Shown here piece by piece: positions 18,741 through 28,061 of a stretch of 37,159 nucleotides of DNA (within the stretch, counting starts at the first letter, position 1; each line of letters starts with the position of its first letter). Position numbers and translations under genes: made by a program. The notes under the pieces are model-generated. The model was not told the origin of the DNA and did not search any database. It worked only from the letters and a program-made list of their open reading frames with translations. This stretch comes from Candidatus Poseidoniaceae archaeon (GTDB taxonomy: Archaea > Thermoplasmatota > Poseidoniia > Poseidoniales > Poseidoniaceae), in contig JAQXFL010000033.1 in NCBI GenBank assembly GCA_029250345.1, forward strand, positions 1-37,159. The letters run 5' to 3'.

Positions 18741-20550
18741 TCAGCACAACCGTGCTGAATCGATTGAATAATCATGCATTGGAGCTTGGAAGAGGTCGGC
18801 ACAAGTCCGATTCACCAACGGTAGAGTGAGCGTAGCGCCCGCCCAATTGATTGAATATCCGCCAATAGCACCGGGTGAAGGAACGTAATCCAAACCGGTT
18901 TGCGACATTGTGATTTGGATGGATTCGCCCGCAGAAAGGAAAATATCCATTGGCATGAACTCCATGAGTCCGGTCACCGATACAAACGCACCGAGAGCAA
19001 CATCTCCATCGCGGCCACCGTCAGCGAATCTGAAATCCATGACGGCATGGCCGAGGCGCATTCCTGAGTCGTCGCTCATTTCCAAGAAAGCGTGAGCGCC
19101 GTTGGTTGTATGCGTCGTGATTGGAATGTGGAAAGTTGGCATACCTGCAATGTAGACATCCTCGTCAAATGGACCGTATGAAAGTGTAATCGTTTCGGTC
19201 GTTGTCACCATTGAAGCGCCGCTTGGGTTCATGTCCGCAGCACCGATTTCCATGTAGAAGGTATCCTCAGCCGGATAGGTGGTCTCAAATCTCCAGCCAC
19301 CTCGATTGTCTTGCATTTCAACTCCCAAGGTTGGTGCACGGCCCTCGCCCTTGAGGTACCAGTCGAACCAGTAGAGCATCTCATCGGCCCAATCCCAGCG
19401 AAGAGTGTACGGGTAAGCCTCTGCCCCTTCGCCCGATGGAAGTGCTTCATGGCCGGTTTTACGGTCTGGATAATCGTGGGCCCACTGGCCTGCAAGTGTC
19501 TTGGTTTCGATGCCTGCAGCTTCGACCAATTGGTGCGTCGGGAAAGCCATGTGAGGGTCAACGTTCCAGTCTTGCATACCTTGTATGATGTAGATTGAAC
19601 CTTGATAGTTCTCAACGACTCGATCGAGGAAGGAGCGTTCAGTCCAATAGGTATTGCCTGCATAGTCAACCATTCCGCCGGAAAGATATGCGGCAGGTCC
19701 GTTAAGATAACCTTCAAGATATCCTTCACAGAGGTTCTCTGGGTCTTCTGCATCGCCATCGACGCCAAAGGAGCCGTAAACACCGTTGTGCATAATCATA
19801 CCACGGGCCTCCATACTACCGTTGCGCCACATGAGTTCGTGAACACCAATAAGTCCAGACATTGGAACAATGGTGGCCAAATGCGGATTGCCAAACGTTG
19901 CTGCTTGCCAAGGCGTGGAGCCGTCGTATGACTTTCCAATCATTCCGACTTTGCCGTTGGACCATGGCTGCGTTCCGAGCCATGTCACTGCTGCGTCTAT
20001 GCCGCGTTGTTCATCGGTTCCCATGAGGTCCATGCAATGGTTGGATTCACCGGTCCCAAATACAGAAACTTGTGCAACTCCGTATCCGTGAGGCACGTAG
20101 TTCTCGATGAGGAACTTACCAAGTCGGTCGGCTGGAGTGAGAGCGTCGACGTCTCCGTCGTTGTAGTACGGTCCGACTTCAGCAATGACTGGGATTTGAC
20201 ATTCCGCTGAAAGATTTGCAGCAGTCCAGTCGCAGCCATCAATCACAGGCATCCAAAGTCCAAGATGGACTTCAGCGCCGCCGGTCAAGCCGGAGCCTCC
20301 GTCCGCAGCAGTGATGCTTGGAACTGCGACATAGACGGACTGTACCGTATCAATCGGGTATGAGCCGTTTTGAGTCACACGAGAGTAAATGTCTGAATCA
20401 TCGTATTGCATTTGACTGCGATCCCAAGGCTCAGGAAATACATCGTACGACGCTTCTATGCCGCCTTCGTCAATCAATTGTTCGCCGAAACATCCGGACA
20501 AACTGGTTGTCAACATTACGAACAAAATCAGCCACGGGCGGAAGTTCATG
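18741..20550 (-). CDS. CocE/NonD (S15-like) hydrolase lipoprotein, paralog 2
   Basis: Lipobox [73 protein letters not shown]; clear paralog of 14737-16617. Confidence 0.88.
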
Positions 20551-20608
20551 TTACTACGGGACAGGGTATGTTTCTTGAACACACCGGCTGTTTGAATCGG
20601 CTGGTGAA

Positions 20609-20992
20609 TCACTCGGATTCAGTTTCTTGTGCTGCTTTTTGCGCTTCCATTTCGGCACGGACTTCATCCATGTCCAGTTCTCCAAGTTTGACGACCAAGT
20701 CACGTAGAGCATCCTCTGGGAGAGCTCCTGGCTGCATGAAAACGCCGATGCCATCTTTGAAAGCAACCGTTGTTGGTATTGAGCGTATGTTAAACGATTG
20801 AGAGAGCATTGGCTCGGCTTCGGTGTCGATTTTACCGAAAACAACATCCGGGAATTCTTCGGAAACTCGTTCATAGACCGGACCGTAGGCTTTGCACGGC
20901 CCACACCATTCCGCCCAAAAGTCGAGCAGTACGAGTGAATTGTTGTCGATAATGTCGGAAAAGTTAGGTTCGAGAATCTCTACTGTGGCCAT
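20609..20992 (-). CDS. trxA: Thioredoxin
   Basis: [28 protein letters not shown]...[28 protein letters not shown]. Confidence 0.93.
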   Translation of the reverse strand: MATVEILEPNFSDIIDNNSLVLLDFWAEWCGPCKAYGPVYERVSEEFPDVVFGKIDTEAEPMLSQSFNIRSIPTTVAFKDGIGVFMQPGALPEDALRDLVVKLGELDMDEVRAEMEAQKAAQETESE

Positions 20993-21082
20993 ATTTTCCC
21001 GTCAAAATCGGCGCTACTTCAACATGTTCGTCCCAAACCACCAAAGCGACGAGTTCATGTGCTCACTGCGGAACGCCATTCC

Positions 21083-23782
21083 ATGCGCCTAGCCCAACTG
21101 ACGACATTGCTTGTCCTCGTTTTGTTTCTTGCACCCTTGATTCCTGCCGATGGAAGTTCACTTGAACAAGCCAACGTCGCCAAAGTTGATGCACGAAATT
21201 CCGACATCGTAGTCTCAGAACTTTTCCGAAGCCCGAACCAACTCAAGTCCAATGCCACCAATGCGAACATCTACAATGCCGTTGATTGGAACAACGATGG
21301 CGACTATGGGAAGTATTCGGACCAATTTATCGAATTGTGGAACACCGGTTCATCGCCAGTGAATGTTTCGGATTGGGTACTCAGTTCAACATCTGGTAGC
21401 CCGCCGTGTCAACTCGCTTGGAATACAGTGATTGACCCAGACCAACGAATCGTTGTATTCAGTGCCGATTCGGACATTGTACTGAGTTATTTCGAAGAGG
21501 AAACTGTATCCATTACCGACACCTCGAACACGCTCGCCAACTCAATGACGATACCAAAAGAATTCGGATTCTACGGCAACTCGATCGTGATTGATTCCTC
21601 TGGAAACGCAATTGAAGTTGACCCGTCTCCTGGTTGGGGTCCTGGCGACGCTGATTCGACCGTTGCTCTCAACATCGTCAAATGCTTCAAGGTTTCAGAA
21701 ACAGGTTCCGACGCTTTCATCCTCAAAGGCCGAGTCGTCACCATGGAAAACGAAAACAGCGTTCTAAACCAAGGAAATGTATTGGTTCGAGACGGTAAAA
21801 TCGAAGGCGTATGGTCGTCGAGTGACTCGGTCCCAGTAACCGCTGACCTTACCAATGCAGTCATCATCGAAACCAACGGAACAATCTATCCAGGACTTAT
21901 TGACTTGCACAATCACGTTCACTACAATCACATCCCATTGTGGGACTTCAATGTCCACTTGAGCGAAAGTCAACGCTCTGACGAAGGAGGATACACCAAC
22001 CGATACCAATGGGGCAACAACTACGATTACGGCCCGAGTATCACATGGATGAAAAACAACATTCAACAAAACAGCCGCTGGGGAATGGCAAGTGAACAAA
22101 TGAAGTATGCAGAAGTTCAAGCCGTTGCAGGTGGAGTGACTGCAATACAAGGCTCGCCAGGCTCAGGCACTTCCGCATGGGACAGCATGTTGGCTCGCAA
22201 CGTCGAATTGTACAACTTCGGACAAGATGGAATCTCTACCTGCGCTGTGTGCGGGGCTGCTGATGACGACTACACTGGAAGCCATCTGATTTCTCAAAAT
22301 CAATCAGGCTCATTGAACGCATGGTTCGTGCATTTGGCGGAAGGAGTGGACAGCAGCAGTAAGTCCGAATTTGACGCTCTATGGGACAAGGGACTCATCA
22401 TGGATGAAACCGTTGTCATTCACGGAACAGCACTTGACCGCCCTCAATTCGATAAGATGGCAACCGTCGGAGCAGATTTGGTCTGGTCACCAATCTCAAA
22501 CCTCCTCCTTTACGGAAACACGACCAATGTCCGGGCTGCAGATGCTGCAGGCGTCACCATCTCTCTCGCACCAGACTGGGGTCCAAGCGGTTCGAAGAAC
22601 AACTTGCATGAACTCAAAGTGGCTGACCTGTGGAATCAAGACGTCATGGATTCGTATTTCACAAACTATGAACTAGCTGAAATGGTCACCAGCAATCCCG
22701 CTAAAGCAGCAAATTGGGATCCATTTGTTGGACAACTCAAGGCAGGAATGTATGCAGACATCGTCGTGATGGACACCTTCCACGATGACCCTTACCGTAA
22801 CTTAATCGAAGCGATTGATGCAGATGTCCGACTTACTGTCGTTCAAGGAAAGGCTGTCTTCGGAGATACGGACATCATGACTGCCATAAACCAAGATGAT
22901 TGGGAGCCAATCACTGGTGGAGGCGTCTCAAAGGCTGTCGATGTAACATCGATGTCTGAGGTCGACGGCTCTCAAACTTGGGAAAGCATCGAATCAGGAA
23001 TGGCTATGGCAATGCGAAACGAAGTTTCTGACATTCGCCAACACTGGTCTGCCCCTGACAACATCGCTTGGGAAACCGATGCCGATGTTCAAGCATACCT
23101 CGACACGGAGTTCGACGGAAAGAACGCAGCAAACACAGGAGTCTCTCAGTTGAAAAGCATGACCGTTGATCCAATTTTCACCACTGGAGATGAACGTTAC
23201 TTCGACGTCATCAACCGCTCGACATGGGCCAACACCCACGTCGACCTGTCCAAACTCTATGCCTACTACGACATCTCCATGGATGCAGATGGAGACCGTG
23301 ACGGCGTCAATGTCGACCTGTCAACCGACCCAGCGAACGCTGGCAACACAGGTGGCAACAGTGGAAACAACGGCGATGCGACCGATGGCACGGACAATAC
23401 CGGCGGCAACACAGATACAACCGACGGAACAGACACGACGGATGGCACGGACGCAACCGACGGAACAGATACGACGGGTGGCACAGACACAACCGACACT
23501 TCAGGAGATTCCGACGCAGACTCAACATCTGGAGATTCAGATGAAAGCAATGCAAAGTACTTGCTTGTTGGAGTTCTAGCCGTGATTGTTGCAGGTTTAT
23601 TTTTCCTCAGTCGAAACGGTGGCGATGAACTGAACTTGAGTCAAGAGGCTCACATCGAAAAGATGTGGGACGATGATGCACTCGATGCCGCTGTGAATAC
23701 AGAAAAGGAATCGACAGGGTTTGTACCAGCCCCGCCTCCGATGGAATTCAAGTCGAGTTCGACGGCGAACGAAGAAGAGTGA
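21083..23782 (+). CDS. Secreted, C-terminally TM-anchored lamin-tail-domain + amidohydrolase fusion
   Basis: Signal MRLAQLTTLLVLVLFLAPLIPADGSS; LTD-like IVVSELFRSPN...YSDQFIELWNTGSSPVNVSDWVLSS; amidohydrolase YPGLIDLHNHVHYNH, AGGVTAIQGSPG, TVVIHGTAL, SLAPDWGPSG; T/D/G linker and TM KYLLVGVLAVIVAGLFFL. Confidence 0.88.
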   Translation: MRLAQLTTLLVLVLFLAPLIPADGSSLEQANVAKVDARNSDIVVSELFRSPNQLKSNATNANIYNAVDWNNDGDYGKYSDQFIELWNTGSSPVNVSDWVLSSTSGSPPCQLAWNTVIDPDQRIVVFSADSDIVLSYFEEETVSITDTSNTLANSMTIPKEFGFYGNSIVIDSSGNAIEVDPSPGWGPGDADSTVALNIVKCFKVSETGSDAFILKGRVVTMENENSVLNQGNVLVRDGKIEGVWSSSDSVPVTADLTNAVIIETNGTIYPGLIDLHNHVHYNHIPLWDFNVHLSESQRSDEGGYTNRYQWGNNYDYGPSITWMKNNIQQNSRWGMASEQMKYAEVQAVAGGVTAIQGSPGSGTSAWDSMLARNVELYNFGQDGISTCAVCGAADDDYTGSHLISQNQSGSLNAWFVHLAEGVDSSSKSEFDALWDKGLIMDETVVIHGTALDRPQFDKMATVGADLVWSPISNLLLYGNTTNVRAADAAGVTISLAPDWGPSGSKNNLHELKVADLWNQDVMDSYFTNYELAEMVTSNPAKAANWDPFVGQLKAGMYADIVVMDTFHDDPYRNLIEAIDADVRLTVVQGKAVFGDTDIMTAINQDDWEPITGGGVSKAVDVTSMSEVDGSQTWESIESGMAMAMRNEVSDIRQHWSAPDNIAWETDADVQAYLDTEFDGKNAANTGVSQLKSMTVDPIFTTGDERYFDVINRSTWANTHVDLSKLYAYYDISMDADGDRDGVNVDLSTDPANAGNTGGNSGNNGDATDGTDNTGGNTDTTDGTDTTDGTDATDGTDTTGGTDTTDTSGDSDADSTSGDSDESNAKYLLVGVLAVIVAGLFFLSRNGGDELNLSQEAHIEKMWDDDALDAAVNTEKESTGFVPAPPPMEFKSSSTANEEE
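23420..23491 (+). repeat. Two copies of an imperfect 36-bp direct repeat inside the Thr/Asp/Gly linker
   Basis: accgacggaacagacacgacggatggcacggacgca (23420-23455) followed by accgacggaacagatacgacgggtggcacagacaca (23456-23491); 4 mismatches by eye. Confidence 0.85.
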
Positions 23783-23784
23783 GT

Positions 23785-25275
23785 TCACTCAAGCTTCCAT
23801 GACGGTCCTTCAGGTGTGTCGACGACAACGACTCCCATCGAGTTGAGTTGGTCTCGTATCTCATCGGCCTTGCCCCAATCTTTGGATGAACGCGCTTCAC
23901 TTCTGGCAACAAGTAACTGTTCGACCTGTTCTGCAACCTCTGCTCGACGTGGGTCTTCCACTGGTTCAGCCAGTGCCATCTCACGGCTTGGAAGCACTCC
24001 TAAAACTGAACCTGCTGTTTCTTCAAGCCAATCGACGGCATAGTGAGCAAAAGCGTGTTGATCCGCCTCATCGAGGCCGCTGTCCATGATTTTCGCCATT
24101 TGACGGACGGCGCCAAGCACCTTTCCTATGGCGTCACGGCTGTTGAAATCATCGTCCATAGCCTGTGCAAACCCCTCGCCCATTTTTTCAAGCAGGCCGA
24201 GAGAACGGGAGAAAGGCTGTTGGCTTGTGATATCAGCGTGAGGAAGGTCAACTGGGTTTGGAGAACTTGAAGCTACTTTCAAGACTCGTACATAGGTCTC
24301 AAGCAATCGATTGTAGTTCCTTTCAGCATCTTTCAGCAAGGTTTCGTTCATGTCAATGGGTGAACGGTAGTGGGCATTGATGAGCGAGAAGCGAAGCACC
24401 ATGGCATCGACTTTCTCAAGGATGTCTCGAATGGTCCAAAAATTACCCAATGATTTGCTCATTTTCTCGCCATCGATGTTAACAAATCCGTTGTGTAGCC
24501 AATGATGGACCACTGGACTGCATCCAGTATGGCATTCACCTTGGAAGATTTCTGCTTCATGATGCGGGAACCGTAAATCATGCCCGCCGCCGTGAATGTC
24601 AAATTGTGCACCAAAATAGTCCATCGACATTGCCGTACATTCGATGTGCCATCCGGGCCGACCTGGGCCCCAAGGAGAGTCCCATGTAGGCTCGTCTGGT
24701 TTCGCTGATTTCCACAAGGCGAAATCTTTGTGATCTTTCTTGGCTGAACCGGTTGCTCCTACTCTGCCGCCTGCACCAGAGCGGACTGCCTCGATGTTTT
24801 GACCGGTAAGCATACCGTATTTCTCTGGTGCTGAATCGATGTGAAAGTAGACACCCTCGTCGGTTTGGTAAGCATGGTCTTTGTCGATGAGGTCTTGCGT
24901 AATTCGAATCATATCATCGACATAATCGGTACAACGAGGGTAATCGTCAGCTCGTAGAATGTTCAATGCGTCCATGTCTTCGTAGTATGTGGCAATGTTT
25001 TGGTCAACCAACGCTTTCCAATCGCCCCCAGTTTCATTTGCTCTTTGAATGATTTTGTCGTCAATGTCGGTGAAATTTTGGACATAATGAACATCATATC
25101 CAGACTTTTCAAGCCACCTGTGAATCAAATCAAAGGCGAGATAACAACGAGCGTGTCCCAAATGACATCGGTCGTAGACGGTTACGCCACAGACGTACAT
25201 CGAGACTTTTCCAGGCTCCATGGTTGAGAAATCGACTTTGTCTCTCCTCCGAGTGTCGTACAGGCGAATTGGCAT
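23785..25275 (-). CDS. cysS: Cysteinyl-tRNA synthetase
   Basis: MPIRLYDTRRRDKVDF..VYVCGVTVYDRCHLGHARCYLAFD (HIGH motif variant), WHIECTAMSMDYFGAQFDIHGGGHDLRFPHHEAE, KMSKSLGNFWTIRD. Confidence 0.96.
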   Translation of the reverse strand: MPIRLYDTRRRDKVDFSTMEPGKVSMYVCGVTVYDRCHLGHARCYLAFDLIHRWLEKSGYDVHYVQNFTDIDDKIIQRANETGGDWKALVDQNIATYYEDMDALNILRADDYPRCTDYVDDMIRITQDLIDKDHAYQTDEGVYFHIDSAPEKYGMLTGQNIEAVRSGAGGRVGATGSAKKDHKDFALWKSAKPDEPTWDSPWGPGRPGWHIECTAMSMDYFGAQFDIHGGGHDLRFPHHEAEIFQGECHTGCSPVVHHWLHNGFVNIDGEKMSKSLGNFWTIRDILEKVDAMVLRFSLINAHYRSPIDMNETLLKDAERNYNRLLETYVRVLKVASSSPNPVDLPHADITSQQPFSRSLGLLEKMGEGFAQAMDDDFNSRDAIGKVLGAVRQMAKIMDSGLDEADQHAFAHYAVDWLEETAGSVLGVLPSREMALAEPVEDPRRAEVAEQVEQLLVARSEARSSKDWGKADEIRDQLNSMGVVVVDTPEGPSWKLE

Positions 25276-25341
25276 GGGATTCAGCCAACGGTGTGGACAG
25301 CCTCACTTCAAAGTTAAGTCCAAATCTCATGTCGGGAGGGT

Positions 25342-26373
25342 ATGGCAGAGGTCAAGCCCGGGTCTTCAAAGAGCATTTTCGTCACCGGCGTGAACGGTCA
25401 CGTAGGAAATCACATTGTTCGAGATTTACTTGAGCACGGCTACAACGTCATCGGTTCAGTTCGTGATTTGAATGACCCGTCTAAGGTCGACCATGTTCGT
25501 CAACATGCATTGGATTTGAACTGTGAAGACCGACTGAAGTTGGTTGAGGCAGATGTACTGGATGCTGACGGATGGAGCGAGGCAATATTGGGTTGTGACG
25601 CACTGTTCCACACCGCTACGGTCTACTCAAATTCGGATAAGGCGGAGATCATCATTGACACCGCTGTCAAAGGAACGACCCACCTGCTCAGTGCCGCCCA
25701 CGAAGCAAAAATTCCTCGCGTCATCTATACCTCGAGTGTTGCTGCAATTGGGAGTACGCCAAAAGGACGTGAAAAAACCGAGGACGATTGGCAAACCGGC
25801 AGCTATTCCCCTTACACCGTTGCGAAGACAGAATCTGAAAAGCGAGCATGGGAACTAGCAAAGCAGTTTGGAATCGATTTACGAGTCATCAACCCCGGGG
25901 GCGTTTTGGGTGGTGGATTTGTCAAACCTACGCCAAGCATTGATTACTTCCCCGATGCCATAGCAGGTAAGTTCCCAGTCGTTCCCAAAATACCAATTCC
26001 TATTGTACATGTGCGAGATGTGGCAAAAGCCCACCGCCTCGCTTATGAAATCGATGAAGCAGAAGGGCGATTCATCGTAGCACCACACAAAAACAAAACC
26101 ATTGCCGAAGTTTGCAAGGCGATAAAAAATCAATTCCCACACACCAAGGCATCTCGTCGAGCAATTCCCCGTTCACTGATGTTCATCGTCGTGTTTCAGG
26201 ATTGGCTGATGGGCCTGTTTGGAGCACAACGCCGCATGACCCGTAAGGCAGTGAAAGGCTATTTCGAAGGCGATGCTGATTTCTCGTCAAAGAAGGCCTC
26301 GGATGTTCTCGGAATCGAGTGGGAATCATTTGAAACCTGTATTCAAGACACTGTGGAGGAATTCTTACAGTGA
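25342..26373 (+). CDS. NAD-dependent epimerase/dehydratase (extended SDR, dihydroflavonol-4-reductase-like)
   Basis: IFVTGVNGHVGNHIVRDLLEHGYNVIGSVRD Rossmann motif; YTSSVAAIG; YTVAKTESEK (YxxxK); RVINPGGVLG. Confidence 0.88.
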   Translation: MAEVKPGSSKSIFVTGVNGHVGNHIVRDLLEHGYNVIGSVRDLNDPSKVDHVRQHALDLNCEDRLKLVEADVLDADGWSEAILGCDALFHTATVYSNSDKAEIIIDTAVKGTTHLLSAAHEAKIPRVIYTSSVAAIGSTPKGREKTEDDWQTGSYSPYTVAKTESEKRAWELAKQFGIDLRVINPGGVLGGGFVKPTPSIDYFPDAIAGKFPVVPKIPIPIVHVRDVAKAHRLAYEIDEAEGRFIVAPHKNKTIAEVCKAIKNQFPHTKASRRAIPRSLMFIVVFQDWLMGLFGAQRRMTRKAVKGYFEGDADFSSKKASDVLGIEWESFETCIQDTVEEFLQ

Positions 26374-27071
26374 GTTTGAGTACGGGTAACGGGATTCAAA
26401 TTGCAGGAATCGAAGTGTCCGATTCAATGCTCATTCGTCTTGGATGGCTTCTCCCATTGGCGACGGTCGTTACTTCAATGTCGATTCACGCCTTCAGCGG
26501 TAATGCGAGAGCAATCCCCTTCTTTGTTTCAGAATCGGATTATCCCGGACCTGAGCGAATAGTGTTCACCACGGGTTTGGCAATCACGGGCGTAGTCATA
26601 TGTTTTCTCGCATACCGATTTAGTCTCATGGTTGAAGAGCAAGACTCCAAATGGAATCGAGTATCACTTTTTTCTGGGATATTATCAGGTCTATCGCTGT
26701 CTGTTCTCGCTTTTGCAAACATGTACGATGCACTCCTGCTCCACAGTATCACGACAATTCTCGTGTTTGTTGGCGGGTTCATTTGGGGAGCATCAATGAA
26801 TCAAATACATTCGAACGTTGTATCCCAAACCCCAAAACTACGCAAAGCCGGATTGTGGATGTCGGGTCTAGGTATTCTCATCATGAATCTCTCGCTGGGA
26901 GTCTATATCTTCTGGAAAAGAGAGAGTTTGGGCCTTCAAGACCCCCAATTTGATATTCTGAATCAAATTCAACCTGCCATCAACATTGCAGCACCTGCCG
27001 AATACCTCCTCATCGTAGGCTTGATGATGACACTCGCTTCGATCGGTAGAGATTTACAAAGCAATGAATGA
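26370..27071 (+). CDS. Multi-pass (about 6 TM) membrane protein, possibly DRAM/Frag1/Sfk1-like
   Basis: GTG start overlapping the upstream TGA (GTGA). Hydrophobic helices plus FVSESDYPGPERIVFTTGLAITGVVICFLAYRF, which resembles the conserved first-loop 'ISDTGxxxPExxIF' region of DRAM/Frag1 proteins. Confidence 0.6.
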   Translation: MSLSTGNGIQIAGIEVSDSMLIRLGWLLPLATVVTSMSIHAFSGNARAIPFFVSESDYPGPERIVFTTGLAITGVVICFLAYRFSLMVEEQDSKWNRVSLFSGILSGLSLSVLAFANMYDALLLHSITTILVFVGGFIWGASMNQIHSNVVSQTPKLRKAGLWMSGLGILIMNLSLGVYIFWKRESLGLQDPQFDILNQIQPAINIAAPAEYLLIVGLMMTLASIGRDLQSNE

Positions 27072-27088
27072 ACAATGAAAATGAGCGT

Positions 27089-28042
27089 TCAATTCTCTCG
27101 CAAAGCCAATATTTTGCGGTCGAGTGATGAAATCGCCACGTCTGCTGGTTCAGTCCCATGCCGACATGTACCTTGCCACACTTCAACAAAAATGTCCCGG
27201 TGGGAAAGCGTATGTTCTACAACACCGATGAAATCCATTCCGGAGACATCGAGATTCTCGTCCATCGGCGGCCCCCACATTCCAGCAAGAATTCCCTCGT
27301 TGCCTCGTTGAATCAACTCTGGCAAGCCATTGGCATCAAAACGAAGGGCGCATTTGAGGTCAAGCCGTTTTCGTTTGACTTTCTTTGGTTGTGGGTAGAG
27401 AAGTGGTTCGTCAATACCGGTGCATGATGAGGAAACTGGGCATTGCTCACACTGCGGTCGTTTCGGCGTACAAACGGTCGCACCGAGTTCCATTAAGGCT
27501 TGATTCCAATCCCCTGCATCGTCCTTGTAGAGAACGGTATTCGCCCAGACTTCAACTTCTTTCATGGTAGGCTCAACATGTTTCGACTGGCGAGCCATCA
27601 CTCGCCGAATGTTACCGTCAACGCATGCGACAGACTCTCCATGAGCAATACTGGCAACTGCTGCGGCCGTATATGGGCCAACGCCAGGCAATGTCAGTAA
27701 TTCAGCCGCAGTCTTGGGTAGGCTGCCGCCAAATCCCCCATCCACTACAGGTAGACATACCCGCACTGAAAGAGCGTGCAGTCGGCGTGCTCGACTGTAA
27801 TAACCTGCTCCTTGCCAAAGGTGGAGCACTGCATCGACATCGGCATCCGCCATGGACTGAGGAGTTGGAAATCGTCCGACAAGTTTCTCCCAGTAGTGTA
27901 TGCCTCGGCTCACTTGAGTTTGCTGGAGAAGAATTTCCGAGAGGAGAATCTTCCATGAATCGTTGGTGTGCCTCCAAGGCAGGTCCCTTTTCGATTCAGC
28001 ATACCAAGCAAGAAGAGCGCTCTGTGACAGGCGTTCACTCAC
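27089..28042 (-). CDS. mutY: A/G-specific adenine glycosylase
   Basis: LPWRHTNDSWKILLSEILLQQTQVSR, LPGVGPYTAAAVASIAHGESVACVDGNIRRVMAR, NQALMELGATVCTPKRPQCEQCPVSSSC (4Fe-4S Cys motif), NUDIX-like C-terminal HTLSHRDI. Confidence 0.94.
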   Translation of the reverse strand: MSERLSQSALLAWYAESKRDLPWRHTNDSWKILLSEILLQQTQVSRGIHYWEKLVGRFPTPQSMADADVDAVLHLWQGAGYYSRARRLHALSVRVCLPVVDGGFGGSLPKTAAELLTLPGVGPYTAAAVASIAHGESVACVDGNIRRVMARQSKHVEPTMKEVEVWANTVLYKDDAGDWNQALMELGATVCTPKRPQCEQCPVSSSCTGIDEPLLYPQPKKVKRKRLDLKCALRFDANGLPELIQRGNEGILAGMWGPPMDENLDVSGMDFIGVVEHTLSHRDIFVEVWQGTCRHGTEPADVAISSLDRKILALREN

Positions 28043-28061
28043 TGTGCCACCTCAATGGTGC

